DNA from: Methylococcaceae bacterium
GTDB taxonomy: Bacteria; Pseudomonadota; Gammaproteobacteria; Methylococcales; Methylomonadaceae
DNA length: 39,866 nucleotides
Assembly (NCBI GenBank): GCA_012959905.1
Contig: DUCI01000005.1
Location: forward strand, 1,289 to 41,154
Direction: 5' to 3'
The translations under genes were made by a program, and so were the position numbers. Below the pieces are notes generated by a model, which was given only the letters and a program-made list of their open reading frames with translations, was not told the origin of the DNA and did no database searches. Below, piece by piece: positions 20,919 through 29,604 of this stretch. How positions within the stretch are numbered: position 1 is the first letter of the stretch; every line of letters begins with the position of its first letter.

Positions 20919-22250
20919 ATGCATAAATTTATTGCGTACATAATATATTTCGTAGGTTTGTTACTTGTACCGGATCTTGCCGGTGCAAAACAACTGCAAA
21001 TAGCAGATCTACGATTCTGGTCTGCCCCTGATCATACCCGATTAGTTTTTGATACCACGGCGCTACCACGGCATCAAGTCTTTACGTTGCAAAATCCCGA
21101 TCGATTAGTTGTCGATATAGCGAATGCAAAATTAGGGAAGCATTTTTTACAGCCTGCGGCGGATCATAATTTACTCTATCGAATTCGTAGTGGTGCCCGT
21201 AACCAAATCGATTTACGAATCGTGATGGATTTAAAAAAAGGGGTTAAACCGAAAAGTTTCATTTTAAAACCGAGTAATCTTTACGGGCACCGTTTAGTGA
21301 TTGATTTATTTGACACGGGTAGAGCTAAGAGCGCGCCAGTCATAAAACCAATTGTTAAGCAGGTTATTAAAAGTCGTGTAAAAGAGATGGTGGTTGCTAT
21401 TGATGCTGGGCATGGCGGTGAAGACCCTGGGGCCCACGGGCCGCATGGCGTTCAGGAAAAAAAAGTAGTCTTGGCTGTTGCTAAAAAATTAGTCGCTAAA
21501 ATTAATGCACGCCCAGGGATGCGGGCATTTTTAGTTCGTAAAGGTGATTATTATGTGGGGCTTAGAAAACGTCTTAAAATTGCTAGACAAGCGAGAGCTG
21601 ATTTATTTATATCAATTCATGCTGATGCATTTCATAATGCAAAAGTACGTGGAGCCTCAGTTTACACACTTTCAAGAGGTGGCGCCTCCAGTGAAGCGGC
21701 GCGGTGGTTAGCGAATCAGGAAAATGCTTCTGACCTTGTTGGTGGAGTCAGTCTTGATGATAAGGAGGATGTTTTAGCTTCGGTATTATTAGATTTATCG
21801 CAAACGGCAACACAGGATATGAGTGCTGTAGCGGCTAAAAAGATTTTGGGGGAATTAAATGGAATTGTTAAGTTGCATAAGCGTAGCGTGCAAGCGGCTA
21901 AATTTATTGTGCTGAAGTCACCCGATATACCGTCTGTATTGATTGAAACAGCCTATATATCAAATCCTACAGAAGAAAGAAGGCTTAAATCACCGGCCTA
22001 TCAAAATAAAATCGCTGAGGCTATTTATCGGGGCGTTAATAAATATTATCAGGCTGTTACGCCAGTTCATTTGGCCATCAATGCGCGAGCGGCGATTAAG
22101 AAATTAAGTAAACATAAAATTATGCGGGGTGAAACATTATCAGAGATAGCCGTTCGTTATGGGGTGAGCATGAGTAAGTTGAAGAATTTTAATGCGCTAA
22201 AGAATAATATGATTAAGATTGGTCAGGTGCTAACTATCCCAAAGAGTTAG
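20919..22250 (+). CDS. amiB: N-acetylmuramoyl-L-alanine amidase, AmiB/AmiC type
   Basis: This periplasmic amidase cuts the peptide from MurNAc during septum splitting. The 443-residue protein has a signal peptide (1-23, cleavage likely after AGA) and an AMIN domain (about 25-130) that targets septal peptidoglycan. An Amidase_3 catalytic domain (about 155-375) carries the zinc ligands His165 in DAGHGGEDPGA, Glu180 and the His of SIHADAF, plus the catalytic Glu in VLIETAYISN. One C-terminal LysM repeat (about 396-441) has MRGETLSEIAVRYGVS. Activation by an EnvC- or NlpD-like factor is expected from family knowledge. TAAGG directly abuts the ATG, a poor spacing, but the signal peptide fixes the start well. 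Confidence 0.94.
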   Translation: MHKFIAYIIYFVGLLLVPDLAGAKQLQIADLRFWSAPDHTRLVFDTTALPRHQVFTLQNPDRLVVDIANAKLGKHFLQPAADHNLLYRIRSGARNQIDLRIVMDLKKGVKPKSFILKPSNLYGHRLVIDLFDTGRAKSAPVIKPIVKQVIKSRVKEMVVAIDAGHGGEDPGAHGPHGVQEKKVVLAVAKKLVAKINARPGMRAFLVRKGDYYVGLRKRLKIARQARADLFISIHADAFHNAKVRGASVYTLSRGGASSEAARWLANQENASDLVGGVSLDDKEDVLASVLLDLSQTATQDMSAVAAKKILGELNGIVKLHKRSVQAAKFIVLKSPDIPSVLIETAYISNPTEERRLKSPAYQNKIAEAIYRGVNKYYQAVTPVHLAINARAAIKKLSKHKIMRGETLSEIAVRYGVSMSKLKNFNALKNNMIKIGQVLTIPKS

Positions 22251-22252
22251 TG

Positions 22253-22996
22253 TTAGGTCTGTAGGGTTTCAATGTGATGACCTGTTGGGGACCAGCATAA
22301 AACGCTGCCTTGTTGAGCTGTCCAGTTTGCCAGTACAAATCGTTCTGCAGGTTTTTTATCGATTGTAAATTGATGTCTAGCGGGTCGATGGGTATGGCCA
22401 TGAATTAAACGAAAGGTGCTGTGACTTTTAAGCGTTTTGATTACCTCGGTTTGGTTAACATCTAAGATGTCCTCAGTATAATTTCGTTTGTGTAATAAGC
22501 TTTTAAATCGATACCAGCGGCTAGCGATTAAACGTAACCACAGTGGGTAGGCTAGTTTTTCTTGTTTCCAATGCGCTGTATGTGACAAGGTCCTGAATTT
22601 TTGGTAGCCAATATCATCGGTGCATAATAGATCGCCATGCATGAGTAAAGTTTTGGTGCCATACAAATCTAATAGGTGATGGTCGTTCAATAGAATGACG
22701 CCCGTTTCTTGACAAAAACGTGTGCCTAGTAGGAAATCTCGGTTACCTTGTTGTAAGTACACACGGGTTCCGTTTAAGGTAAGGTTTTTTAAATGGCGCC
22801 TGATTTTTTTGTTGGGAGGGGTTAAGTCGTCATCACCAACCCAGACATCAAAAAGATCCCCTAGAATATAAAGTTCTTTGGCTTGAGCGGCGCGCGAATT
22901 AAGAAATTTTAAAAAAATTTTGGTAATTCGCGGCTTCTCAATGGCAAGATGAAGATCAGAAATAAAAAGGATTTCGTCTTTCAAGTGCTGGGCCAT
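22253..22996 (-). CDS. lpxH: UDP-2,3-diacylglucosamine diphosphatase
   Basis: LpxH hydrolyses UDP-2,3-diacylglucosamine to lipid X in lipid A synthesis, at the inner face of the cytoplasmic membrane. The 247-residue protein has the calcineurin-like metal motifs in order: FISDLHL (12-18), GDLFDVWVGDD (46-56), GNRDFLLG (79-86), LMHGDLLC and HGHTHRPARH (about 199-208). The length is normal. Its ATG overlaps the TAA of the upstream cyclophilin gene by one base (TAATG), so the pair is translationally coupled. It is convergent with amiB, with two bases between stops. The presence of this gene implies an LPS-bearing outer membrane. Confidence 0.96.
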   Translation of the reverse strand: MAQHLKDEILFISDLHLAIEKPRITKIFLKFLNSRAAQAKELYILGDLFDVWVGDDDLTPPNKKIRRHLKNLTLNGTRVYLQQGNRDFLLGTRFCQETGVILLNDHHLLDLYGTKTLLMHGDLLCTDDIGYQKFRTLSHTAHWKQEKLAYPLWLRLIASRWYRFKSLLHKRNYTEDILDVNQTEVIKTLKSHSTFRLIHGHTHRPARHQFTIDKKPAERFVLANWTAQQGSVLCWSPTGHHIETLQT

Positions 22997-23577
22997 TAGT
23001 CAATCATTTGTGCGTTTTCGACCACAATATCTGTTTTTGGTACATCTTGATGCATGTTGCGGTTTCCTGTCGGAATTTCTGTCATTGCATCGACAATATC
23101 CATGCCCTCAATAATATGACCAAATACAGCATACCCCCAGCCTGAAGGTGTTGGGCTAGTATGATTTAAGAAATCATTGCTTTTGTAATTGATGAAGAAT
23201 TGACCGGTTGCTGAGTCAGGATCTGACGTGCGGGCCATAGCGAGAGTTCCGCGAGTATTGGCAAGACCATTATTGGCTTCATTTGCAATTGGATCATGAA
23301 CGTCTTTTTGGTTAAAGTCAGTATCAAAGCCACCGCCTTGAGCCATAAAATCAGGAATGATGCGATGAAAAATGGTTCCGCTATAGAATCCTTCTGTGAC
23401 ATAGGTAATGAAGTTGGCCGTTGTAATAGGAGCCTTTTCAGCATCTAATTGAACAATAAAGGCGCCTAAATTGGTCGTGAATTTAACTTTAGTTTGTGTC
23501 TCGGACATATTTGCTTCCTTAGCGAATAAGAGGGGGGTGAACAAAAGTAGAGGTATTAAAAAACGAAAAGTACGCAT
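22996..23577 (-). CDS. Cyclophilin-type peptidyl-prolyl cis-trans isomerase
   Basis: The 193-residue protein is a bacterial cyclophilin, with FTTNLGAFIVQLDAEKAPITTANF, FHRIIPDFMAQGGGF, NTRGTLAMARTSDPDSATGQFFIN and GYAVFGHIIEGMDIVD covering the active site. The first 23 residues (MRTFRFLIPLLLFTPLLFAKEAN) form a signal peptide, which suggests a periplasmic PpiA-like form. A second start at Met24 (23508) has a strong AAGGAAG site five bases upstream and would give a cytosolic PpiB-like form. The order ppiB-lpxH divergent from cysS is that of E. coli ppiB. I cannot tell from sequence which start dominates, so no symbol is given. Confidence 0.92.
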   Translation of the reverse strand: MRTFRFLIPLLLFTPLLFAKEANMSETQTKVKFTTNLGAFIVQLDAEKAPITTANFITYVTEGFYSGTIFHRIIPDFMAQGGGFDTDFNQKDVHDPIANEANNGLANTRGTLAMARTSDPDSATGQFFINYKSNDFLNHTSPTPSGWGYAVFGHIIEGMDIVDAMTEIPTGNRNMHQDVPKTDIVVENAQMID

Positions 23578-23782
23578 TAAGACTTACCTGATTAGCGATG
23601 ATAAATAAGCATTCTAATTTTTTTTAGTTGGCTTTACAAATACCAATCGAAATTTTCTTTAGGCTATAATAAAGATATTATCTTGTTTGTTTGTTAATAC
23701 TATTTTTTGCTGGGGTATTTCTTTAGACCAGTAAGACAGACGAGTCACACAATATTGAGTTTGTTTTTTATAAAAATTAAAA

Positions 23783-25162
23783 ATGTTGAAAATATTTAAT
23801 ACGCTGACAAGGACAAAAGAAACCTTTAAGCCGATTGTGCCGGGTAAAGTTGGGATGTATGTTTGTGGGATGACCGTGTATGACTATTGTCATATTGGGC
23901 ATGCGCGGGTCATGGTGGTGTTTGATGTGGTAGCCCGTTATTTTCGTTATTTAGGGTATGATTTGACCTATGTGCGTAACATCACGGATATTGACGATAA
24001 GATTATCAAGCGTGCGAATGAGAATGAACAAGATATCGCCTCCCTCACTGAATTTTTTATTGATGCGATGCATGCCGATGAGCGTGCATTAGCAGTTCTT
24101 CCGCCTGATGTTGAGCCTAGAGCAACACAGTCTATGGAGCAAATTGTTCATTTGATTCAATTGTTATTTGAAAGAGGGTTGGCTTACACGAGTACTTCAG
24201 GTGACGTTTTATATTCGGTTTCTAAGTTCCCTAATTACGGACAATTATCAGGTAAGCAATTAGATGCATTGCAGCCAGGAGAGCGTGTTGCAATAGATAA
24301 AAGCAAACGGGACCCTCTGGATTTTGTGTTGTGGAAAAAAGTAAAGCCGGGGGAGCCTTTCTGGGATTCACCCTGGGGTCGCGGGCGGCCAGGGTGGCAT
24401 ATTGAATGTTCTGCTATGTCAACTTGTTGTCTAGGAAATCATTTTGATATTCATGGGGGCGGTATGGATTTGCAATTTCCGCACCATGAAAATGAAATTG
24501 CTCAAACAGTTGGTGGAACCGGTGAGCAATTTGTTAACTATTGGATGCATAATGGTTTTGTTCGTGTTGATAATGAAAAGATGTCAAAGTCTTTGGGCAA
24601 TTTTTTCACCTTAAAAGAAGTTCGTGAAAGTTACCAACCCGAAGTGATTCGTTATTTTATTTTATCGAGCCATTACCGAAGCCCACTTAATTATTCTAAT
24701 GAAAGTTTAGATGATGCTAAGGCGGCATTAGTGCGTTTATACACCGCATTAAGAAATATTAATATGACCAGTACGGAAGTGCTTGGGGAGTATAAGTCGG
24801 TCTTTGAGCAAGCGATGAATGATGATTTTAATACGCCTGAAGCCTTAGCCGTTTTATTTTCTCTGACGACTGCATTGAATAAGTTGAAACAAGCAGGCAG
24901 CACTGAGGTTGAGGTTTATGCCAATACATTAAAAACATTGGCGGCAGGGCTGGGGATTTTACAAGACATGCCGGACTCGTTTTTACAAGATAGCGATGGT
25001 GACTCGAGTGAAGACCTATGGATAGTGACAAAGATTAATCAAAGAAGCGCCGCTAAAAAAAATAAAGACTGGCAGTTAGCTGATCAGATTCGTGATGAAT
25101 TAAAAGCGGACGGTATTATCGTAGAGGATAATGCTGGTGGGACTACTTGGCGCCGACTCTAA
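23783..25162 (+). CDS. cysS: Cysteinyl-tRNA synthetase
   Basis: CysS charges tRNA-Cys. The 459-residue protein has the class I signatures [13 protein letters not shown] (29-42, HIGH) and KMSKSLGN (about 266-273, KMSKS). It also has the zinc ligands Cys27, the Cys of WHIECSAMS and the His/Glu of [10 protein letters not shown], and a C-terminal anticodon-binding part ending GTTWRRL. The first codons match the family start ([15 protein letters not shown]). No Shine-Dalgarno is seen before the ATG: the preceding bases are nearly all A and T. It is divergent from the cyclophilin gene across 205 bases. Confidence 0.97.
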   Translation: MLKIFNTLTRTKETFKPIVPGKVGMYVCGMTVYDYCHIGHARVMVVFDVVARYFRYLGYDLTYVRNITDIDDKIIKRANENEQDIASLTEFFIDAMHADERALAVLPPDVEPRATQSMEQIVHLIQLLFERGLAYTSTSGDVLYSVSKFPNYGQLSGKQLDALQPGERVAIDKSKRDPLDFVLWKKVKPGEPFWDSPWGRGRPGWHIECSAMSTCCLGNHFDIHGGGMDLQFPHHENEIAQTVGGTGEQFVNYWMHNGFVRVDNEKMSKSLGNFFTLKEVRESYQPEVIRYFILSSHYRSPLNYSNESLDDAKAALVRLYTALRNINMTSTEVLGEYKSVFEQAMNDDFNTPEALAVLFSLTTALNKLKQAGSTEVEVYANTLKTLAAGLGILQDMPDSFLQDSDGDSSEDLWIVTKINQRSAAKKNKDWQLADQIRDELKADGIIVEDNAGGTTWRRL

Positions 25163-25230
25163 GAAGGTTAGGTTTTTAATAGAAGGGTTTTGTAGTGGAA
25201 CAAAACTATATCTAGTTAAGGTTTAAGAAT

Positions 25231-25236
25231 AGGGAG
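25231..25236 (+). promoter_or_regulatory. Ribosome-binding site deciding a TTG start
   Basis: AGGGAG lies five bases upstream of the TTG at 25242 and fixes the start of the cyclodeaminase gene. No ATG is available at the conserved N-terminus. Confidence 0.6.
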
Positions 25237-25241
25237 ATAAC

Positions 25242-25874
25242 TTGACGGAAATAAAAGATAAATCAATTCAGCTTTTTCTTGAAGAGTTAGCCAGTCATGA
25301 CGCGACTCCAGGAGGCGGAAGCGCAGCCGCTGTGATGGGGGCCACAGCGGCTGCCTTGACAAGTATGGTTTGTAATTTGACTATTGGTAAGCCGAAGTAC
25401 AGTGCCGTTGAGTCTGACATGAAGGCTTTGCTGGTAAAGTCAGAGGTTTTGCGTGAAAAGTTCACAGCGATGATTAAAGCGGATGTAGAGGGGTTTAATC
25501 AGGTTATGCAAGCGTATGGGCTCCCTAAAGAGAGTGTGGAAGATAAAGAATGCAGAACAGCGGCTATACAGGCGGCATTAAAGGAAGCGACCGAAGTTCC
25601 TTTAGCCTGTGCAAGAGCCAGTGCAGAAGTGATTTTGTTAAGTAAGGAAGCAGCTGAAAAAGGGAACACTAATGTGATCACTGATGCGGGTGTTAGTGTG
25701 GTTTCAGCATATGCGGCACTAAAAAGTTCGGCGTTAAATGTGTATATCAATGTTGGCAGTATTAGCGACAAAAGATACGGTGCTGAAAAGTTAGCTGAAT
25801 TAGAAAAAATTTTAGTCAAAGCCGAGGTCTCGGTTGATTTGATTTATGAATCTGTCAAAGGTCAGTTGCTTTAA
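25242..25874 (+). CDS. fchA: Formiminotetrahydrofolate cyclodeaminase-family protein
   Basis: FTCD_C/FchA proteins convert 5-formimino-tetrahydrofolate to 5,10-methenyl-tetrahydrofolate and ammonia. The 210-residue helical protein has the family motif ATPGGGSAAAVMGATAAALTSMV (20-42), followed by NLTIGKPKY, and later AAEKGNTNVITDAGVSVVSAYAALKSSALNVYIN. The length matches stand-alone bacterial members. No histidine-degradation (hut) gene is near, so the source of formimino groups is unclear and a general one-carbon role is possible. In E. coli the folate enzyme FolD lies near cysS; here FchA takes a comparable place 79 bases after cysS. The start is TTG with a good ribosome-binding site. Confidence 0.85.
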   Translation: MTEIKDKSIQLFLEELASHDATPGGGSAAAVMGATAAALTSMVCNLTIGKPKYSAVESDMKALLVKSEVLREKFTAMIKADVEGFNQVMQAYGLPKESVEDKECRTAAIQAALKEATEVPLACARASAEVILLSKEAAEKGNTNVITDAGVSVVSAYAALKSSALNVYINVGSISDKRYGAEKLAELEKILVKAEVSVDLIYESVKGQLL

Positions 25875-25906
25875 CAAAATTATTGGTTGGGTCATATAAA
25901 TAGTTA

Positions 25907-25935
25907 TTGACTGAAGGCCTAAATATCAGTATTAT
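25907..25935 (+). promoter_or_regulatory. Sigma-70 promoter of the tRNA cluster
   Basis: TTGACT (25907-25912), a 17-base spacer and TATTAT (25930-25935) lie 53 bases before the first tRNA. Both boxes match consensus at five of six positions, the best promoter match in the window. Transcription probably starts near 25942. Confidence 0.75.
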
Positions 25936-25988
25936 TTGCAGGCTTCGTAGCAGGGTTTCATTGCTTTGTATCGTTGAGTATCAGTGTT

Positions 25989-26065
25989 CGGGGTATAGCG
26001 CAGTTTGGTAGCGCGCCTGCTTTGGGAGCAGGATGTCGGGGGTTCGAATCCCTCTACCCCGACCA
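25989..26065 (+). tRNA. tRNA-Pro (anticodon UGG)
   Basis: The 77-base cloverleaf has acceptor CGGGGTA pairing with TACCCCG. The anticodon stem CCTGC/GCAGG encloses TTTGGGA, which gives anticodon TGG. The T-arm is GGGGGTTCGAATCCCTC, and ACCA is encoded at the 3' end. It is the first of three tandem tRNAs, five bases before the Arg tRNA. Confidence 0.97.
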
Positions 26066-26070
26066 ATAGA

Positions 26071-26147
26071 GCGCTTGTAGCTCAGCTGGATAGAGCATCG
26101 GCCTTCTAAGCCGAGGGTCGCAGGTTCGAATCCTGCCAAGCGTACCA
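26071..26147 (+). tRNA. tRNA-Arg (anticodon UCU)
   Basis: The 77-base cloverleaf has acceptor GCGCTTG pairing with CAAGCGT (a G-U pair at the end). The anticodon stem TCGGC/GCCGA encloses CTTCTAA, which gives anticodon TCT and reads AGA and AGG. The T-arm GCAGGTTCGAATCCTGC is perfect and CCA is encoded. Its ANN-decoding class makes it a t6A37 substrate. Confidence 0.97.
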
Positions 26148-26160
26148 GTTTTGATTTTAT

Positions 26161-26237
26161 GGTGAGCGTAGCTCAGTTGGTAGAGCCCCGGATTGTGATT
26201 CCGGTTGTCGAGGGTTCGAGCCCCTTCGTTCACCCCA
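26161..26237 (+). tRNA. tRNA-His (anticodon GUG)
   Basis: The cloverleaf includes the extra G at position -1 (base 26161), which pairs with C73, the identity element for histidyl-tRNA synthetase. The acceptor is GTGAGCG with CGTTCAC, the anticodon stem CCGGA/TCCGG encloses TTGTGAT, and CCA is encoded. As a GUN tRNA it is a target of QueG-dependent queuosine. Confidence 0.97.
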
Positions 26238-26380
26238 TTTCAGCTCTTTTTTCGGTGACCACAACGCCTATGTTGTGAGGTGAAACTGTTCGGCTATTGC
26301 AGTCCTAATAGCATTCTTCGATGTGTCTTTTGACGGCGATTATGTGCCATTCTTTTATGCTCTGTTCAGATTAATAGTTT

Positions 26381-26833
26381 ATGCAAATATGGGTTGATGC
26401 AGATGCATGTCCGGTCGTCGTTAAAGAAATTTTATTTCGGGCGGCTGAACGTTCCAAAATTATGTTGACGCTGGTTGCTAATCAGGCGATCCGGATTCCT
26501 CCTTCACGTACTATCAAAATGCTACAGGTTGCGCATGGGTTTGATGTTGCGGACAATGAAATTGTGAGGCGTTTAACCGCCGGTGATTTGGTGGTTACCG
26601 GCGATATACCTTTGGCCGCTGAAGTCGTTGCTAAAGGCGGACTCGCATTAAACCCACGAGGTGAGCTTTATACGCTTGAGAATATACGAGAACGTTTAGC
26701 GATGCGTGATCTTATGGAGACGTTACGATCCAGCGGTATTCAAACGGGTGGGCCAGCGCCCATGAGTCAGACGGAAAGGCAGGCCTTTGCAAATCAACTG
26801 GACCGCGTCATAACTAAAAACAACATAAAATAA
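26381..26833 (+). CDS. yaiI: YaiI/YqxD family protein (DUF188)
   Basis: The 150-residue protein matches the UPF0178/DUF188 family over its whole length. [24 protein letters not shown] opens with the conserved D-A-D-A-C-P, followed by [26 protein letters not shown] and [20 protein letters not shown]-like segments (here [10 protein letters not shown]). The fold is PIN-like and the Asp residues could bind metal, but no biochemical role is established. It lies between the tRNA cluster and rhlE, convergent with rhlE. The start is the ATG at 26381 at the exact family N-terminus. Confidence 0.92.
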   Translation: MQIWVDADACPVVVKEILFRAAERSKIMLTLVANQAIRIPPSRTIKMLQVAHGFDVADNEIVRRLTAGDLVVTGDIPLAAEVVAKGGLALNPRGELYTLENIRERLAMRDLMETLRSSGIQTGGPAPMSQTERQAFANQLDRVITKNNIK

Positions 26834-26868
26834 CTTAAATTTTTTGTTGGTCTGGTTGTTTTACCCAT

Positions 26869-28158
26869 TCAGGGTGCTCTTCTGGAGCGATAATGTTTAG
26901 TATTTCTTCTTTTTTGGTGTGCTGTATTCCCAGTATCATGCTGACCTTCTCTATTTCCAGGGTGGCTTTTCTTAGTTTTTTTCGCTTGAGTAGGGCGGTG
27001 ATTCAAGTTTGATTCAGGCAGGTCGTGAATGGGTTCGAAGTCGTCAATTAATTTACGTGTTAGGGTTTGTTGTATTAAACGTTCAATGTCAGACAGTTGT
27101 TTGAATTCGTCGGCGCTAACGAGTGATATTGCATGACCATTTGAGCCGGCACGCCCAGTTCTTCCAATTCTGTGTACATAATCTTCAGGAACATTAGGCA
27201 GGTCGAAGTTGATAACGTGTGGTAGTTGATCAATATCCAATCCGCGCGCAGCAATATCGGTTGCGACTAAAACGTGTGTAGATAAATTTTTGAATTCTGC
27301 AAGTGCTTTGGTTCTTGCCGCTTGGCTTTTGTTTCCGTGAATCGCGGCCGCTTTTATGTTGTGAGCCTCAAGTTGACGGGTCAGTTTGTTAGCGCCATGT
27401 TTTGTTCGTGTAAAGACTAGAACTTGCTGCCACTGATTTTCATTGATTAAGTGACAAAGAAGAGCTGGTTTTTGTTTTTTATCAACGGGGCAAATCCATT
27501 GTGTTACATTTTCTGCGGTGGTATTGCGTGGACTCACCGATATTTCAATAGGGTTGTTAACAAGTCCTCTAGCAAGTTTTCTTATATCGTTTGAAAAAGT
27601 GGCCGAAAACATCAGGTTTTGGCGCTTCTTGGGTAGAGTGGCGATTATTTTACGAATATCATGAATAAATCCCATGTCTAGCATTCGGTCTGCTTCATCC
27701 AGGACTAAAACTTCTAACTGAGAAAATTTAACAGCATTTTGTTGGTGCAGATCAAGAAGGCGGCCAGGGGTCGCAACCAGAATATCGACGCCTTTTCGTA
27801 ATTTCGAGATTTGAGGATTAATCTTAACGCCGCCAAAAACAACAGTGGATCGAAGCGGTAGGTGTTTGCCATAGTTTGTGACGCTTTCGCCAATTTGAGC
27901 GGCTAACTCGCGTGTAGGTGTTAGAATCAGTACTCTTGCCTGATGAGGTTTTGCGTGCTGACCTTGAGACAATCTTTCGAGTATGGGGAGCGTAAATCCT
28001 GCTGTTTTTCCAGTCCCAGTTTGTGCCGCCGCCATAACATCGTATCCTTTGATGATCGCTGGGATAGCTTGTTCTTGAATGGGGGTTGGGGTCGTGTAGC
28101 CCTTGTCGGCAATTGCTTTTAGAATAGGCTCAGATAAGCCCAGGGAGGTAAAACTCAT
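26869..28158 (-). CDS. rhlE: DEAD-box ATP-dependent RNA helicase, RhlE type
   Basis: This 429-residue RNA helicase has the Q motif ([14 protein letters not shown], about 20-33), Walker [13 protein letters not shown] (44-55), [24 protein letters not shown] (motif II), SATF (motif III), [10 protein letters not shown] and [13 protein letters not shown] (motif VI). A short basic, low-complexity tail from about 395 on ([11 protein letters not shown] and further Arg/Lys) suits non-specific RNA binding. The early sequence [21 protein letters not shown] is RhlE-like and distinct from DbpA, SrmB and CsdA. AGAGAG precedes the ATG. It is downstream of the RRM gene on the same strand, separated by 195 bases. 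Confidence 0.92.
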   Translation of the reverse strand: MSFTSLGLSEPILKAIADKGYTTPTPIQEQAIPAIIKGYDVMAAAQTGTGKTAGFTLPILERLSQGQHAKPHQARVLILTPTRELAAQIGESVTNYGKHLPLRSTVVFGGVKINPQISKLRKGVDILVATPGRLLDLHQQNAVKFSQLEVLVLDEADRMLDMGFIHDIRKIIATLPKKRQNLMFSATFSNDIRKLARGLVNNPIEISVSPRNTTAENVTQWICPVDKKQKPALLCHLINENQWQQVLVFTRTKHGANKLTRQLEAHNIKAAAIHGNKSQAARTKALAEFKNLSTHVLVATDIAARGLDIDQLPHVINFDLPNVPEDYVHRIGRTGRAGSNGHAISLVSADEFKQLSDIERLIQQTLTRKLIDDFEPIHDLPESNLNHRPTQAKKTKKSHPGNREGQHDTGNTAHQKRRNTKHYRSRRAP

Positions 28159-28353
28159 AATAACTCTCTTTAATAGGTATTGTGCTTGTGGGACAAAATT
28201 GACGTGCTGGTCAGTTGGACTTTCATGAGTGTGAATATGAAAGCCGGTTTTCGGGCGATAACTTTTTGTGCGCTATAGTCTCTTGATCAATTAAGTGATT
28301 TAGCCGTACAGGGTGTAGCTAAATGTATCAAGGTCTATACTGGGGCGGTAATT

Positions 28354-28623
28354 TTACCGGCGGCGACCGCCGCGGCCTTGTTTGCGTGGGTCTTCAAATT
28401 TGACAACAAGAAGTTTGTCACCCATACTTTTTCCGTTAAGTCCGGCTATTGCAGCACGTGCTTCGTGCCCTTCCATTTCAATAAAGCCAAACCCTTTGTT
28501 TCGACCTGAAAAAATGTCACTGGCAATTTCTATTGATCGTACGGTTCCAAATTCTGCAAATAAAGTTTTAATGCTTTCTTCAGTGGCGTCATGAGGTAGA
28601 CTCCCAACGAACAATTTTTTCAT
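28354..28623 (-). CDS. Single-RRM RNA-binding protein
   Basis: The 89-residue protein is one RNA-recognition motif. RNP2 is KLFVGSLP (3-10), RNP1 is NKGFGFIEM (about 43-51), and a short Arg/Gly tail KQGRGGRRR follows. Bacterial proteins of this form are common in cyanobacteria and proteobacteria and are often cold-induced RNA chaperones, but no specific target is known. GAGGGT five bases before the ATG supports the start. It lies between a cold-shock gene and rhlE, all on the minus strand, so co-expression is plausible. A 12-bp hairpin separates it from the cold-shock gene. Confidence 0.93.
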   Translation of the reverse strand: MKKLFVGSLPHDATEESIKTLFAEFGTVRSIEIASDIFSGRNKGFGFIEMEGHEARAAIAGLNGKSMGDKLLVVKFEDPRKQGRGGRRR

Positions 28624-28660
28624 GTAACCCTCAATAATAATAGTAAGTGTAAGTAAGGCG

Positions 28661-28692
28661 CCTTCCCAGCATGGAATAGTAATGCTAGGAAG
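28661..28692 (-). terminator. Stable hairpin between the minus-strand cold-shock gene and the RRM gene
   Basis: On the minus strand CCTTCCTAGCAT and ATGCTGGGAAGG form a continuous 12-bp stem, including one U-G pair, around an 8-base loop. It sits 20 bases after the cold-shock stop codon. There is no strong T-run behind it, so it may act as a 3' stabiliser, a processing site or a weak terminator. Confidence 0.45.
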
Positions 28693-28711
28693 GAAGGTAG
28701 GTATTTATTGT

Positions 28712-28915
28712 TTATGCAATTTCAACATCTGTTGCTTGAGGACCTTTGGGGCCATCTTCAGTATTAAAAGTGACTGATTGTCCTTCCTCTAGAGTGCGGA
28801 AACCATCTGTTTTTATGGATGAATAATGAACAAATACGTCAGTACTACCCTCAGAAGGTGAAATAAAACCAAAACCTTTTGCTTCGTTGAACCATTTAAC
28901 TGTGCCTGTAGCCAT
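28712..28915 (-). CDS. Cold-shock protein (CspA family)
   Basis: The 67-residue single cold-shock domain protein has RNP1 KGFGFISP (about 14-21) and RNP2 VFVHYSSI (about 27-34), plus the family start [10 protein letters not shown] and end [10 protein letters not shown]. Such proteins bind single-stranded RNA and act as RNA chaperones or antiterminators. AAGG lies upstream of the ATG at usable spacing. It is divergent from a second csp gene at 29324 across a 408-base gap. Whether it is cold-inducible or constitutive (CspE-like) cannot be told from the coding sequence. Confidence 0.95.
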   Translation of the reverse strand: MATGTVKWFNEAKGFGFISPSEGSTDVFVHYSSIKTDGFRTLEEGQSVTFNTEDGPKGPQATDVEIA

Positions 28916-29143
28916 ATCGAAATTACCTTTTTTGAATTAAAATTAATATTGTAAAATAAACCAAGGGAATTACAGTGAAGCACAAGAAACTAGATCGGGT
29001 ACAACGGGATAAAACCAAGATAAGATACAATTACAACCCGACAATTACAGCATAATCGCTGAAAAATAGCTATCTATTTGTTTTTTAATAGGGTTTGAAC
29101 AAGAAGATTTATAAGGATTACTCAATTTATTGCTGAAAAAGTT

Positions 29144-29171
29144 TTGATTACTGTGAAAAGCGGTATATAAT
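29144..29171 (+). promoter_or_regulatory. Sigma-70 promoter of the plus-strand cold-shock gene
   Basis: TTGATT (29144-29149), a 16-base spacer and a perfect TATAAT (29166-29171) lie about 150 bases before the ATG. The predicted start near 29178 would give a leader of about 146 bases. Confidence 0.6.
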
Positions 29172-29177
29172 TAGCAC

Positions 29178-29323
29178 AGCTTTAAAGTACTTTTTTATGT
29201 TTGCGCACCATTTCGATGTTCTGTCTGTAGTATTCGTTCTGTTCCTCATAATTAATAGCAGCACTTTTAGCCAAATAGCCTTATTTAAGGTATTAAATAT
29301 TTTCGAAAATTATAGGATAGATT
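29178..29323 (+). promoter_or_regulatory. Long 5' leader of the cold-shock gene, possible thermosensor
   Basis: If the promoter at 29144-29171 is used, the leader is about 146 bases, close to the roughly 160-base cspA leader of E. coli that refolds in the cold. I found no clear cold-box match, so the thermosensor role is inferred from length and gene type only. Confidence 0.35.
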
Positions 29324-29530
29324 ATGTCTACAACTACTGGTACAGTTAAATGGTTCAACGAAGCAAAAGGTTTTGGTTTTATCGAACAAGAATCAGGGCC
29401 AGATGTCTTTGCTCATTTTAGCGCCATTTCTGGTTCAGGTTTCAAAACGTTGGCAGAAGGTCAAAAAGTTGAATTTACAGTCACGGACGGTCAAAAAGGA
29501 CCTCAAGCTGAGGACATTCAAGTAATTTAA
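29324..29530 (+). CDS. Cold-shock protein (CspA family), second copy
   Basis: The 68-residue cold-shock domain protein has [14 protein letters not shown] (RNP1) and VFAHFSAI (RNP2), ending [10 protein letters not shown]. It is clearly related to the product of 28712-28915 but differs in the loop between strands 3 and 4 ([13 protein letters not shown]). AGGAT lies seven bases before the ATG. It is a single-gene transcript: its own promoter lies about 150 bases upstream and a strong intrinsic terminator 75 bases downstream. This arrangement with a long leader is typical of strongly regulated csp genes. Confidence 0.96.
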   Translation: MSTTTGTVKWFNEAKGFGFIEQESGPDVFAHFSAISGSGFKTLAEGQKVEFTVTDGQKGPQAEDIQVI

Positions 29531-29604
29531 ATAATTCAACTATCGGTAGCGTATTTACTTACGGTTAATACATTAGCGATTTCGCTTCTTTTGGAGCGTA
29601 GAAG

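Larger units (their letters stand above)
28916..29323 (+). other. Gene-free divergent control region between two csp genes
   Basis: I see no gene in these 408 bases. The region is AT-rich. On the plus strand it holds a promoter at 29144-29171 and a long leader for the second csp gene. The minus-strand promoter for the first csp gene was not resolved; its leader could be up to about 200 bases. Confidence 0.6.

Noticed and set aside
23665-23670. Perfect TATAAT upstream of cysS
   Set aside because: No -35 box at normal spacing and no TG extension; kept out of the features.
26260-26277. CACAAC/GTTGTG hairpin after tRNA-His as the cluster terminator
   Set aside because: The stem is only 6 bp and no T-run follows; the T-run at 26246-26252 lies before it.
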